64,000 nucleotides of DNA from CAVUMR01 sp963742715 (GCA_963742715.1 CAVUMR010000001.1:1364001-1428000), one strand, 5' to 3'; positions 44,652-54,090 are shown, counted from the stretch's first letter. The notes: generated by a model not told the origin, from the letters alone. Numbers and translations: made by a program.

Positions 44652-45830
44652 ATGAAGGTCGTCATCGCGCACAACCGGTACTCCTCCGCGCAGCCGTCCG
44701 GTGAGAACACCATGGTCGACACCGAGAGCCGACTGCTCGCCGAGGTGGGCGTCGAGGTGATCGGCTTCCAGCGCAGCTCGGACGAGATCCCGTCGCTGCC
44801 ACCGGTACAGAAGGCGCTGCTGCCCGTGTCGCCGATCTACGCGCCGCGGGCACAGCGGGAGCTGGCCGCGCTGCTGGACCGGGAGCGGCCGGACGTACTG
44901 CACCTGCACAACCCGTACCCGCTGCTCTCCCCGTGGGTGGTGCGGACCGCGCACAAGCACGGCGTACCGGTGGTGCAGACCGTGCACAACTTCCGGCACA
45001 TCTGCTCGAACGGGCTGTACTTCCGGGACGGGCACGCCTGCCGGGACTGCCTCGGTCGGGCGTTCCCGCTGCCCGGCATCGTGCACTCCTGCTATCGCGG
45101 CTCGAAGGCGCAGAGCGCGGTGATGGCGACCACGCTCACCGTGCACCGCGGTACCTGGCGCAGCGTCGAGAGGTTCATCGCGCTCACTCCCGCGGTCGCC
45201 GCACACCTCGGCACGCTCGGCATTCGCCCCGACCAGATCACCGTGAAGCCCAACTCGGTACCCGATCCCGGTCCGCACCACGAGACCGGCGACGGCTTCC
45301 TGTTCGTCGGCCGGCTGTCCGGGGAGAAGGGCCTCGGCCTGCTGCTGGACGCGTGGCGGCGGCACCCGGACGGTACGGCCGGACAGCTGCGGATCGTCGG
45401 GGACGGCCCGCTGCGGTCACTGGCCGAGACCGCGGCCACGGAGCGGGACGACGTCACCTACACCGGGCCATTGCCGTCGACCGAGGTACCCGCGGCGATC
45501 CGCGCGGCATCCGTGGTGCTGTCCACGTCCACCTGCGAGGACGTACTCCCGACCGTGGTGCTCGAAGCACTCGCCAACGCCCGGCCGGTGCTCGCCACCG
45601 CGCTCGGCGGGGCCCCGTACCTGATCGACGCGACCGGTGAACAGCCGGCCGGCTGGGCGGTACCCCCGGAGCCGGCGGCACTGGCCGAGGCGCTGGTTCC
45701 CGCCCGTACCGCCGCGCCGACCCTGTTCGCCACCGCCCGCCAGCGGTACGAGCAGGTGTTCACGCCCAAGGTGCTGACCGGGCGGCTGCTTGAGGTGTAC
45801 GCCGAGCTGTCCGCGCGCCGCCCGGGCTGA
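44652..45830 (+). CDS. GT4-family glycosyltransferase
   Basis: 392 residues from ATG 44652 with gaggaac close upstream. GT-B fold: N-terminal half with HNRYSSAQPSGENTMVDTES (the G-rich acceptor loop), DVLHLHNPYPLLSP and PVVQTVHNFRHICSNGLYF; C-terminal half with FLFVGRLSGEKGLGLLLDAW and the donor-binding TCEDVLPTVVLEALANARPV. The two cysteines of CRDCLGR and the HSCYRGSK element recur in related GT4 enzymes of surface-polysaccharide clusters. It should add a nucleotide sugar to the lipid-linked glycan on the cytoplasmic side. Confidence 0.92.
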   Translation: MKVVIAHNRYSSAQPSGENTMVDTESRLLAEVGVEVIGFQRSSDEIPSLPPVQKALLPVSPIYAPRAQRELAALLDRERPDVLHLHNPYPLLSPWVVRTAHKHGVPVVQTVHNFRHICSNGLYFRDGHACRDCLGRAFPLPGIVHSCYRGSKAQSAVMATTLTVHRGTWRSVERFIALTPAVAAHLGTLGIRPDQITVKPNSVPDPGPHHETGDGFLFVGRLSGEKGLGLLLDAWRRHPDGTAGQLRIVGDGPLRSLAETAATERDDVTYTGPLPSTEVPAAIRAASVVLSTSTCEDVLPTVVLEALANARPVLATALGGAPYLIDATGEQPAGWAVPPEPAALAEALVPARTAAPTLFATARQRYEQVFTPKVLTGRLLEVYAELSARRPG

Positions 45831-45862
45831 CGCTCGCCCGCCCGGGCGCCGCGACGCGCGGG

Positions 45863-46174
45863 TCAGGCGCTGGGCTCTCCGACGACCCAGGTCACGGACA
45901 GGTTCTGGCGCTGGCCGAACCGCTCCAGGTGCCGGCCCAGTACATCCTGGACAGTCGCCAGCGCCGCCTCGTCGGCCGCCTCGGCGAGCAGCGTCAACTG
46001 CCCCTCGCCCGACCGGATCACCGCACGGCCACCGGGAAACGTGCAGACGCTCCCGTCCGGCGTCTCCTCGAACGGCACCCGCCGACCGAGGTGCGAGGCG
46101 AGTTGCTTCGCGTACCGCTCAGGAGTCTCGGTGGCCACGTCGGCCCGGGCGGTGAATCGCGGCGCGCTGGTCAC
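45863..46174 (-). CDS. DUF2218-family protein
   Basis: 103 residues from GTG 46174, with aggagg seven bases upstream. The small alpha/beta fold reads ARADVATETPERYAKQLASHLGRR, then GGRAVIRSGEGQLTLLAEA and a C-terminal helix VQDVLGRHLERFGQR. This matches DUF2218, small proteins often found near iron-siderophore or membrane functions; role unknown. It sits 58 bases beyond galE on the same strand. Confidence 0.9.
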   Translation of the reverse strand: MTSAPRFTARADVATETPERYAKQLASHLGRRVPFEETPDGSVCTFPGGRAVIRSGEGQLTLLAEAADEAALATVQDVLGRHLERFGQRQNLSVTWVVGEPSA

Positions 46175-46232
46175 GGGAGTACCTCCTGCGTTCTTCGGTT
46201 GTGGGGGCTGAGCTGGGCGCGGGCGGTGCGGG

Positions 46233-47207
46233 TCAGGCCGGCGCGTGCTGGGCCGCCCAGGACCGCCAGGCCGAGCCGACCATCTCGGCCAGGTCCCGTC
46301 GGGCCCGCCAGCCGAGCTCGGCGGCGATCTTCTCCGCGCTCGCCACCACCTCCGGCGGGTCGCCCGGCCGGCGCGGGCCGACCACATGCGGCACCGGCTG
46401 CCCGGTCTCGGCCCGGATGGCGTCCAGCACCTCGAGGACCGAGTAGCCGACGCCGGTACCGACGTTGTAGAAGTCGCCGGTCTTCTCGGCCGACCCGACG
46501 AGCCGCGCGACCGCGGCCACATGCGCGTCGGCCAGATCCGCGACGTGGACGTAGTCGCGGATCCCGGTGCCGTCCCGGGTCGGGTAGTCGTCGCCGGTCA
46601 CCAGCGCCGGGCGGTCCTCGGTCATCGCCGTGAAGATCAGCGGGAACAGGTTGATGGCGCCCCGGTCGGCCAGGATCGGATCGTCGCTGCCCACCACGTT
46701 GAAGTACCGCAGCGCGATCCAGGACAGGTCGTGCGCCTGTGCGGTCGAGCGCAGCATCCACTCGCAGACGAGCTTGCTCGCGCCGTACGGGTTGAGCGGC
46801 GTGGCCGGCGTCTCCTCGGTCACCACCGGGGTGGACGGTATCCCGTACACCGCGGCCGAGGAGGAGAACACGAACCGGCGTACTCCGGCGTCCACCACCG
46901 CGCCGAGCAGCGAGATCATCCCGCCGACGTTCTGCTCGTAGTAGTGGACCGGCTGGCTCATCGAGTCGGTGGGCGACTTCTGCCCGGCGAAGTGCAGCAC
47001 ACCGGTGACGCCGTACTCCCTGAGGGTCGCGGTCACCGCGGCCCGATCGGCGACCTCGCCGACCACCAGCGGTACGCCCGCGGGAATCCGGTCGCGGTTG
47101 CCGCTGGACAGGTTGTCGAGCACCACCACCTGGTGTCCGGCCGCGCACAGCCGTCGTACCGTGTGCGAGCCGATGTAGCCCGCTCCGCCGGTCACCAGCC
47201 AGGTCAT
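46233..47207 (-). CDS. galE: UDP-glucose 4-epimerase
   Basis: 324 residues from ATG 47207. The opening WLVTGGAGYIGSHTVRRLC is the NAD site; VLHFAGQKSPTDSM, SSSAAVYG and NPYGASKLVCEW (Tyr-x3-Lys) are catalytic. The C-terminal YNVGTGVGYSVLEVLDAI and GPRRPGDPPEVVAS complete the family profile. It interconverts UDP-glucose and UDP-galactose, supplying galactose units to the glycan genes around it. 88 bases downstream of the flippase gene on the same strand. Confidence 0.95.
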   Translation of the reverse strand: MTWLVTGGAGYIGSHTVRRLCAAGHQVVVLDNLSSGNRDRIPAGVPLVVGEVADRAAVTATLREYGVTGVLHFAGQKSPTDSMSQPVHYYEQNVGGMISLLGAVVDAGVRRFVFSSSAAVYGIPSTPVVTEETPATPLNPYGASKLVCEWMLRSTAQAHDLSWIALRYFNVVGSDDPILADRGAINLFPLIFTAMTEDRPALVTGDDYPTRDGTGIRDYVHVADLADAHVAAVARLVGSAEKTGDFYNVGTGVGYSVLEVLDAIRAETGQPVPHVVGPRRPGDPPEVVASAEKIAAELGWRARRDLAEMVGSAWRSWAAQHAPA

Positions 47208-47295
47208 CCGCTCAGCTCCTCAGCTCGCCCGTTCCGCCGACCTACCGTAGCGAGCCACCTCGAAGCGGCACCCAGTCCCGCTGAAGAGCCGGCGG

Positions 47296-48630
47296 TTACC
47301 CGGCCGGCTCGTCGGCGATCTCCGTCCCGGTCGGGCCTTCAGCGACCGCCGGCCCGGCCGTTGCCAGCTGCGCCAGCGCGATCCGGTACAGCAGCACCAT
47401 GACGACGAGCCCGACGGCGGCGCCGGTGGTGAGCCCCCAGGCCGCGCCGGTCAGGTCACCGCGCCAGGCTCCGACCACCAGGCCGGTCAGGCTGGTCGCG
47501 GTGAAGATCGCGTACTGGCCGAACAGCAGCCGGGCCCGGTGCATGCCGCGCATCGCCGCGGTGAACGGGATCTGCAGCAGGTAGATGCCGGCCTGGATGG
47601 CGACCGGAAGCGCGATGTCGGCGACCGGCCGGTACGCCCCGCCCTTGAGCCAGCCGAGCACCGGGTGCGCGAGCGGTACCACGATCGCCAGCAGTACCAG
47701 CGCGAGCGCTCCGGTGACGAGCGCGACCATCCGGGTCTGCCTGCGCACCTCCAATGCGGAGCCGGCGGCGGCGAGCCGGGACGCGCGCGGTACCAGCAGA
47801 CCCATCATGGCCATCACGAGGTTCTGTACCGGCTGCAGCACCACCAACTGCACGAACCGCAGTCCGGCGTACGCGGCCGGCGTCAGCAGCCCGGTGACCA
47901 GGTTCGCCACCAGCAGGGTCTGCGCCTGCCCGACCAGTGCGGTGGCGGTGAACCAGCCGGACAGGTGCCGGGTCTCGGCGATCCAGTCCCGCGGCCGGCC
48001 GCGGAACGGGTTCACCCCGGTACGAGCGAAGAAGAGCGACGCTCCGGCGGTCGCGCCGAGCCCCCACGCGACGAGCAGCGCGCCCCCGTCGTGCCAGCCG
48101 GACAGCCACAGCGCGGTGACCGCGACAGCCTGTACGAGGACCCAGGTCAGGTCGATCACGAGGGCTCGGGACTGCGCCCGCGCGGCGAGATAGGCGTACC
48201 GGCCGGTGTCGTGCAGCACCAGGAACGGTACGAACGGCAGCGCCCAGATCAGGCCGGGTACGCCGACCGCCCACACCACCAGGAGTACCCCGGCCGCGAC
48301 CACGGCCAGGACCAGCGCGGTCGCCTGTGCGTTCTGTACCCGCCGGTCCCGGTCCGCGCCGTCGTACCGGGACGCGTGCGCGAGCAGTACGTCACCGACG
48401 AACGCGCGGTTGATGCCGATCACGAAGTACACGAAGGCGATCGACAGCATGACCGCGCCGGCGCGGGCCGGTGGCAACAGCGCTACCGCGAGCAGTCCGT
48501 TGCCCGCGTTGGCCAGTGCGATCACGCCCTGGTCGACCAGCCCGGTGACCACCCGCCGGCCGCCGGGCCCGGTCACCCGGGCGCGCAGTCCGACCGGGCC
48601 GGCTGGACCGTCGGCGGCCGCGCCGGTCAC
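47296..48630 (-). CDS. Wzx/MATE-like flippase
   Basis: 444 residues from GTG 48630 overlapping the CDP-alcohol phosphotransferase stop by four bases (GTGA). Twelve to fourteen helices with few charged residues inside the membrane: ALANAGNGLLAVALLPPARA in the first pair, VMAMMGLLVPRASRLAAAG in the middle and IPFTAAMRGMHRARLLFGQY later. It belongs to the polysaccharide-export flippase superfamily that turns lipid-linked units over to the outside. Cargo may be the product of the two genes with which it is translationally coupled. Confidence 0.82.
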   Translation of the reverse strand: MTGAAADGPAGPVGLRARVTGPGGRRVVTGLVDQGVIALANAGNGLLAVALLPPARAGAVMLSIAFVYFVIGINRAFVGDVLLAHASRYDGADRDRRVQNAQATALVLAVVAAGVLLVVWAVGVPGLIWALPFVPFLVLHDTGRYAYLAARAQSRALVIDLTWVLVQAVAVTALWLSGWHDGGALLVAWGLGATAGASLFFARTGVNPFRGRPRDWIAETRHLSGWFTATALVGQAQTLLVANLVTGLLTPAAYAGLRFVQLVVLQPVQNLVMAMMGLLVPRASRLAAAGSALEVRRQTRMVALVTGALALVLLAIVVPLAHPVLGWLKGGAYRPVADIALPVAIQAGIYLLQIPFTAAMRGMHRARLLFGQYAIFTATSLTGLVVGAWRGDLTGAAWGLTTGAAVGLVVMVLLYRIALAQLATAGPAVAEGPTGTEIADEPAG

Positions 48631-49445
48631 GACTCGGGGTGCCCGACGCGCGGCTCGGGGTGCCCGACCGCTACCGCGCGTCCGCCGGCCAGCGCCGCGC
48701 GGGTCGACTGCGCGATGCTGGCCAGCAGGAACAGTCCATTGGACAGCGTGAACAGCGCCATCAGCCAGCGCATCCAGCCGGGTAGGACCATGGCGACCAG
48801 CCCGACCAGCGTGATGATCGCGCCGTAGTCGCGGATGAGCTTGACCAGCCGCACCAGCAGCGAGGTCGAGGTCACCAGGCTGACATTGGTGCCCTCCCTG
48901 GCCATCACCGAGGTGATCAGGTTGATCATCCAGGTGCCGGCGAAGACCGCGGCCAGCCAGGCCGGGGTGGCCGCGTGCGCCGCCGCGACCGCCGCGATGG
49001 CGGCCAGCAGTGCGATCTGCACCGCGATGTCACACAGGATGTCCAACCGGGCACCGGCCGGACTGGCCTGACCGGTCACCCTGGCCAGTTGCCCGTCGGC
49101 GCAGTCCAGGCTGTACGCCACCTGCCAGGCCAGCAGCGCGCCGAGGCCGAGCAGCGCGGCGGCGATCGGATGGCCGTCGGTGGCCGGCGCGAGCGCCACC
49201 AGCAGGATCGACGCCCCTACCCCGAGCACCAGATTGGCCAGCGTGAGCGCGGTCGGCGGCAGGCTCCGCCGGTGCGCGAGCACGGCGAACTGCGCGCCGA
49301 GCGTCTGGTTCACGGTCTCGGTGAACAGCCCGCCGCCGCGGTGCCGGGCGCGGAAGTCCGCCGCGGTCGGCCGGCCGGCGCCACCCATCCCGGCCGGCTG
49401 GCCATCCGGCGCCGGCGCGCCACCGCTGCCATTCACGTCGCTCAC
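48627..49445 (-). CDS. CDP-alcohol phosphatidyltransferase-family enzyme
   Basis: 272 residues from GTG 49445, overlapping the nucleotidyltransferase stop by four bases. The catalytic signature is complete: DCADGQLARVTGQASPAGAR then LDILCD, i.e. D-x2-DG-x2-AR-x8-G-x3-D-x3-D. Six helices follow or surround it. The enzyme displaces CMP from a CDP-activated alcohol and joins the phosphate to another alcohol. With a cytidylyltransferase-like partner it may use CDP-inositol-like or CDP-glycerol-like donors rather than CDP-diacylglycerol. Confidence 0.9.
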   Translation of the reverse strand: MSDVNGSGGAPAPDGQPAGMGGAGRPTAADFRARHRGGGLFTETVNQTLGAQFAVLAHRRSLPPTALTLANLVLGVGASILLVALAPATDGHPIAAALLGLGALLAWQVAYSLDCADGQLARVTGQASPAGARLDILCDIAVQIALLAAIAAVAAAHAATPAWLAAVFAGTWMINLITSVMAREGTNVSLVTSTSLLVRLVKLIRDYGAIITLVGLVAMVLPGWMRWLMALFTLSNGLFLLASIAQSTRAALAGGRAVAVGHPEPRVGHPES

Positions 49446-50146
49446 TCCCGGCTGTCCAGCGTGTTGGCCCGCTCCAGGTCCGCGGCGAAGTCGACCTCGA
49501 CGCAGCCGTACGCGGAGATGTCCACGGCGCGGAACCGCAGCCCGTACTCGCCGATCCCGGTCTCGATGCCGCGCTCGAAGTAGTCCTGGTCGTCGGCCCG
49601 GTCGAGCTGCTCGACCAGTACCGGCTTGTCCGCCGCGGCCACGTAGTTGATCCCGACCGCCTCACCGAGACCGCCGACGACCTGCTTGGACAGGTCCTTG
49701 ATGTACCCCTCGCCGTCCAGGGTGTACTTGACTTCCTCCTCGGCCACGCTGTCCGTGTTGACCGCCACGAAGCTCTGTTCCGCGTCGATGTACGGGCGGA
49801 ACTCGCCGAGCAGTCCGGGTACGAACACCACGTCGCCGTTCAGCCAGAGCACCCCGCCGGGCGGGGACAGCCGCAGCGCCTTGTGCAGGCTCTTGGACGT
49901 GTTGGTCTGGTCGTACAACTCGTTGTAGACGAACGAGGCGCGATCCGCGGCCGCCTCCATGATCAGCTCTTTCTTGAAGCCGACCACGATCGTGACCCGC
50001 GCGGACGGGCCGAACGCGGCGTCGATGTGCTCCACCTGCTGACGCAGGATGCTCCGGCCGTCGACCAGGCGGGTCAGCGGCTTCGGGTACGGCCGGCCGA
50101 GTCGGGTGCCCATGCCGGCAGCGAGAATCACGACGTTGACGGTCAC
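49442..50146 (-). CDS. Sugar/polyol-phosphate nucleotidyltransferase
   Basis: 234 residues from GTG 50146. The nucleotide-binding start is VVILAAGMGTRLGRPYPKPL; further marks are RSILRQQVEHIDAAFG, NELYDQTNTSKSL and VLWLNGDVVF with the metal-binding Asp. This resembles the choline/inositol-phosphate cytidylyltransferase branch (LicC-like, IPCT-like) more than hexose-1-phosphate enzymes. The product would feed the CDP-alcohol phosphotransferase encoded in overlap. First gene of the operon; the LuxE/LuxC pair diverges 204 bases away. Confidence 0.88.
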   Translation of the reverse strand: MTVNVVILAAGMGTRLGRPYPKPLTRLVDGRSILRQQVEHIDAAFGPSARVTIVVGFKKELIMEAAADRASFVYNELYDQTNTSKSLHKALRLSPPGGVLWLNGDVVFVPGLLGEFRPYIDAEQSFVAVNTDSVAEEEVKYTLDGEGYIKDLSKQVVGGLGEAVGINYVAAADKPVLVEQLDRADDQDYFERGIETGIGEYGLRFRAVDISAYGCVEVDFAADLERANTLDSRE

Positions 50147-50350
50147 GCCAGTCCCTTCCCGCGCGTGTGCGCTCCCCGCGCGTGGCCGGGTCCGGGGCGG
50201 CTCGGAGTGACCGCCGCCTGCGCCTGCCGCGCGTGGCCGCGCCGGTGCAATGCGTTCGGCCGCTGGCAGGATAGCCCGCCCGCCGGAACCCGGGTCCGGC
50301 CGAGGCGTTCGACCCGGCCGCAGCAGCCGGACAGGGCCTACCGTGGAGCC

Positions 50351-51865
50351 ATGGTGGTGGCCGATCGGCGATCCCGGCTGCTCGACGAGCTGGTCCGGCT
50401 CGCCCAGCGGTGGGCGCGCGGGCGCGGGTACGACCCCGAGCGGCTGGCGATGGTGCGCGGCGCCCTGCTGTCCGACACGCACGCGCGGTTGGTCGCCGAC
50501 GTCCCGTTGTACGCCGACCTCGCCGCCCGCACCGGCACCACCCGGCTGCCCCGCGGCGTACCGGCCGAGATCCCGGACCTGCTCGCGGACCGGCAACTGC
50601 TCACCGACGGGGTGTTCAAGTCGTACGACCCGCGCTGGTTGGACATCGGCGACTACTCGTCGATGACCCGCTGGCTCGGCACGATCGCGCGGCTGCCGGC
50701 CTCTCCGGAAGCTGCGGCTGAGGCGACCGATCTGGACGAGTGGCTGTCCGCGCTGGTCGGTACCGGCCTGCGCCCGGTGGTCAGCTCCGGCACCTCCGGC
50801 GCGCTGTCGGTGGTACCGCGGGATGAGATCACCTGGCGGGCGGTGCGACGGATCAACACGGCCGTACTCGCGCCACTGGTGCTCGGCGCGGACACCGGTC
50901 CCGGTACCCGGGTCGAGCGGATGGCGGGTCGCGCCGCGGCCGCCACGCTCCCCGCGTACACCTTCGCGACCGTGGCCGACCGGGTGCGGCCGCGACGGTC
51001 GACGGCGTTTCTGCTGGATTTCGCGTCCGGCAGCAGCGGCAACCAGTCGCTCGGCCGGGAGATCGCCGGCGCCTTCGAGGAGTGCCACGCGCTCTATCCG
51101 GCCTGGCTGCCGGCCGAGGCGCTGCGCGCGCTGGTCCGCGGGCCACGCTCGGCCGCCGCGGTCGGCGCGCTGCGGACCCTGCGGGCCGGACTGGCCGCCG
51201 TCGAGGGCGCGGCCGCGGCCGGCGGCACCGCCGCGTCGGCCCTCGGGGCAGCCCTGGACGGTACCGGCGGGGAGCCCGACCGTGACCCCTACCTGCGACG
51301 ACTCGTCGGCAACCTGCGCGCGACCGCGGGTACCGGCCGGCGGGTGTTCCTGTTCGGCACGCCGTACCAGTTGCTCCGGCTGGTACGCGCGATCGCGACG
51401 ACCGGACGGCCGGTACACGCGCCACCCGGCTCGGTGGTGCTCTGCGGCGGCGGCTGGAAGACGTTCGCCGGCGACTCGGTACCACGCGACGTGCTGGTGT
51501 CACTGGTACAGACCCAGCTCGGGGTACCGGACCTGGTCGAGGCGTACTCGATGATCGAGCTGAACACCGCGTTGCTGCGGTGCCCGGCCGGCCGGTTCCA
51601 CGTACCGCCGCTGATCGCCCCGTACGTCGTGGACGAAGCACTGCGGCCACTGCCGACCAACGGCCGGCCGGTGCGGGGACGGTTCGCGTTCCTCGATCCG
51701 CTGGCCCGGACGTACCCCGGCTTCCTGGTCAGTGGCGACGAGGTGACGCTGCATCCGGACGGCTGCGACTGCGGCCTGTCCGGTCCGGCGGTGACCGACA
51801 TCGGGCGTGCGTCGCGGCAGGAGGTGAAGGGGTGCGCGGGAATCGCGGCTTCCCTCCCGGTATGA
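50351..51865 (+). CDS. LuxE-like acyl-protein synthetase
   Basis: 504 residues from ATG 50351. The adenylate-forming site of the LuxE family is visible as VVSSGTSGAL (residues 144-152). Other family features are LLDFASGSSGNQSLG, VVLCGGGWKTFAGDSVPRD, DLVEAYSMIELNT, LLRCPAGRFHVPPL (Cys411, candidate acyl acceptor) and CDCGLSGPAVTDIGR at the end. LuxE activates a fatty acid with ATP and passes the acyl group to LuxC. The protein is longer than marine LuxE (about 370 residues), with an Ala-rich insert near residues 255-300. It overlaps the LuxC-like gene by four bases (ATGA). No luciferase genes are present. Confidence 0.85.
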   Translation: MVVADRRSRLLDELVRLAQRWARGRGYDPERLAMVRGALLSDTHARLVADVPLYADLAARTGTTRLPRGVPAEIPDLLADRQLLTDGVFKSYDPRWLDIGDYSSMTRWLGTIARLPASPEAAAEATDLDEWLSALVGTGLRPVVSSGTSGALSVVPRDEITWRAVRRINTAVLAPLVLGADTGPGTRVERMAGRAAAATLPAYTFATVADRVRPRRSTAFLLDFASGSSGNQSLGREIAGAFEECHALYPAWLPAEALRALVRGPRSAAAVGALRTLRAGLAAVEGAAAAGGTAASALGAALDGTGGEPDRDPYLRRLVGNLRATAGTGRRVFLFGTPYQLLRLVRAIATTGRPVHAPPGSVVLCGGGWKTFAGDSVPRDVLVSLVQTQLGVPDLVEAYSMIELNTALLRCPAGRFHVPPLIAPYVVDEALRPLPTNGRPVRGRFAFLDPLARTYPGFLVSGDEVTLHPDGCDCGLSGPAVTDIGRASRQEVKGCAGIAASLPV

Positions 51866-53523
51866 GCACTGCCGGGATGCCAGTCAACGGCGACCTCGGC
51901 CGGCTGCTCAAGGAGCACCGGCTGTTCGTCGACGACGGCGGCGTGGTGCGCGTGCCGCACCTGATCCGCGGCCGGCTGGTACCGCCTCCGGACGTACCGC
52001 GGGCGCGGGTCGTCGCCGCGGTGAACGCGGCCGGGCCGGACGCCGGCTACGTCCGGATGGACGGCGACGGCGCCCAGGTGCTGGTCGAGCGGTACGTGGA
52101 GAAAGGCCAGGTCACCGAGCGACGCCGGTACCTGCTGCTGCCCGACATCGACCCGCTGGAGCTGGTGGATTTCGATCTCGACCAGTTGGTGACCGGCCCG
52201 TACGCGGTCCCGTTCGACGAGGTGTTGGCGCTGCTCGACCGGCTCGGTGAGGTGCTGATCGGCTCCCCGGACGCGATCGCCGAGGTGGTCGAGACGATGC
52301 GGGCCACCGCGCCGTACCCGGACGCCATGCTCGACACCGAGCTGACCGGATTCGCCGCCGCGGTGGACACGTCGGTGCTGCGTACGGTCGTGGATCGGGA
52401 GCTCGGCGCGTACGGCCGGCCCGGCAGCGAGTTCCTGGACGGCTGGGTCACGCTGCCCGGCGAGGCGCTGCCGGAGCCGTTCGCGCCGCTGTCCGCCGAG
52501 GTCGCCGGGCGGCTCGGCGTACCGCACCACCGGGACGAGCCGGCGCCGTACGCGGTACGCGCGATGCCGACCCGGCAACTGCACATCACCGCCGGCAACG
52601 CGCCCCTGGTACCCGCGCTGTCGGCGCTGCGGCTGCTGGTCACCAAGGGCGCCGGCGTGGTGAAGCTGCCGTCGCAGGCGGTACTCCCGACCGCGCTGCT
52701 GGCCACCGCGCTCTCCGTTGCCGGTGGCCGGCGGCATCCGCTGCTCACGCACCTGTCCGTCGGGTACTGGCCGGGCGGCGATCCGGGCGTGGAGGCGGCC
52801 CTGTTCGCGCCGGACGCGTTCGACCGGATCGTGGTGTGGGGCGATGTCGCCGCGGTCGCGTCGGTACGCCAGCGCGCTCCGTTCACCCGGGTCGTCTCGT
52901 TCGACCCGCGGTACGGCGTGAGCATCCTCGACGTGTCCGGTGCGTCCGCTTCAGCGTTGGCCGACGTGGCCGCGCGGGCCGCCGCTGACGTGTGCCTGCA
53001 CGACCAGAAGGCGTGCGACTCCTCCCACCTGCAGTACGTGCTCGGCTCCCGGGACGAGGTGCAGCGGTACGCCGACGCCCTGTCCGAGGCCCTCGCCACC
53101 TGGGACGCGACCGCTCCGCCGGTACCGCTGCCCGGTCAGGCCGGCCACCTGATGCGGCTGCGCCGCGGCCGGCTCGCCGGTGCCCGCTGGCGCCCGGACC
53201 CACTCGACTCTCCGGCCGGCGCCACTCCGGCGAGCACCGTGGTGGTGTCGGAAGCGGCATTCGACGTACTGGATCACCCGTTCGCCCGGTTCGCCGTGAT
53301 CCGACCGGTACCGACCGTGCAGGACGCGACCGCGGCACTGTCCCGGCATGTCGCGACGGTCGGCGTGTGGCCGGAGGCGCTGCGCCTGTCGATCCGCGAT
53401 CCGGCCGCGGCCCGGGGGGTCGCACACGTCGTACCGCTGGGTCGCAGCGAACACGCCCTGCCCGGTGCGCCACACGACGGGATGTTGGTGTTGTCCCAGC
53501 TGGTGGAGTGGGTCAGCGGCTGA
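51862..53523 (+). CDS. LuxC-like acyl-CoA/acyl-protein reductase
   Basis: 553 residues from ATG 51862. The aldehyde-dehydrogenase-like core shows VRAMPTRQLHITAGNAPLVP, TKGAGVVKLPSQAVLP, RIVVWGDVAAVASVRQ and DQKACDSSHLQYV with Cys385 the probable thioester nucleophile. These are LuxC family marks. It would reduce an acyl group to a fatty aldehyde with NADPH. Some 70 residues longer than luminous-bacterium LuxC. Coupled to the LuxE-like gene; together they supply aldehyde, not light, here. Confidence 0.88.
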   Translation: MSTAGMPVNGDLGRLLKEHRLFVDDGGVVRVPHLIRGRLVPPPDVPRARVVAAVNAAGPDAGYVRMDGDGAQVLVERYVEKGQVTERRRYLLLPDIDPLELVDFDLDQLVTGPYAVPFDEVLALLDRLGEVLIGSPDAIAEVVETMRATAPYPDAMLDTELTGFAAAVDTSVLRTVVDRELGAYGRPGSEFLDGWVTLPGEALPEPFAPLSAEVAGRLGVPHHRDEPAPYAVRAMPTRQLHITAGNAPLVPALSALRLLVTKGAGVVKLPSQAVLPTALLATALSVAGGRRHPLLTHLSVGYWPGGDPGVEAALFAPDAFDRIVVWGDVAAVASVRQRAPFTRVVSFDPRYGVSILDVSGASASALADVAARAAADVCLHDQKACDSSHLQYVLGSRDEVQRYADALSEALATWDATAPPVPLPGQAGHLMRLRRGRLAGARWRPDPLDSPAGATPASTVVVSEAAFDVLDHPFARFAVIRPVPTVQDATAALSRHVATVGVWPEALRLSIRDPAAARGVAHVVPLGRSEHALPGAPHDGMLVLSQLVEWVSG

Positions 53524-53652
53524 CTGGTCTGCGCTGGGGCGGTCCGTTTGTCCGGTACCCGCGCGCCCAACGCGGCACATCGCCGGGCCGCTGGCCGTAC
53601 CGTGTCGATCATGGTCATCTCGCGACTCCACTTGTGACTTCTGGGGCCGCAG

Positions 53653-54090
53653 GTGACCATGGGTTCTACGCCGACGCACCCCGAGGTGATGCAGATGCGG
53701 GTATTCGACGCCATGAGCACCGCAGTGCTGTCCATCGGTCCGGACCACACCCTGCGGCAGGCCGCCAACCTGATGGCAGCGCGTCAGGTGGGTGCGGCAG
53801 TGGTGCTGGACCCGGATTCGTTCGGCGTCGGCATCCTTACCGAACGGGACATTCTGAACGCGATCGGGAACGGCCTCGACCCCGACAGCGAACGATCGAG
53901 CGAGCACCTCACCAAGGACCTGGTGTACGCCAGTCCTGGTTGGACGCTCGACGAGGCCGCCATTGCGATGGTGCGCGGCGGCTTCCGGCACCTCGTGGTG
54001 ATGGACAACGACGAGGTCGCCGGCATGATCTCGGTACGCGACATCGTCCGGGTCTGGTCGCAGCGCACGGCCGGAGCGCAGACCGGCTGA
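53653..54090 (+). CDS. CBS-domain pair protein
   Basis: 145 residues if GTG 53653 is used; ATG 53689 or 53695 are also possible (gaggtg lies ahead of 53695). Two CBS motifs form one Bateman module: VFDAMSTAVLSIGPDHTLRQAANLM ... GVGILTERDILN, and DLVYASPGWTLDEAAIAMVRG ... VAGMISVRDIVRV. Such modules bind adenine nucleotides and usually regulate other proteins. Nothing else in the gene; context gives no target. Confidence 0.88.
   Translation: MTMGSTPTHPEVMQMRVFDAMSTAVLSIGPDHTLRQAANLMAARQVGAAVVLDPDSFGVGILTERDILNAIGNGLDPDSERSSEHLTKDLVYASPGWTLDEAAIAMVRGGFRHLVVMDNDEVAGMISVRDIVRVWSQRTAGAQTG

Noticed and set aside
45863..46522. Longer frame for the DUF2218 gene
   Set aside because: The extra 116 residues overlap galE on the same strand and read as its shadow; GTG 46174 has a strong ribosome binding site.
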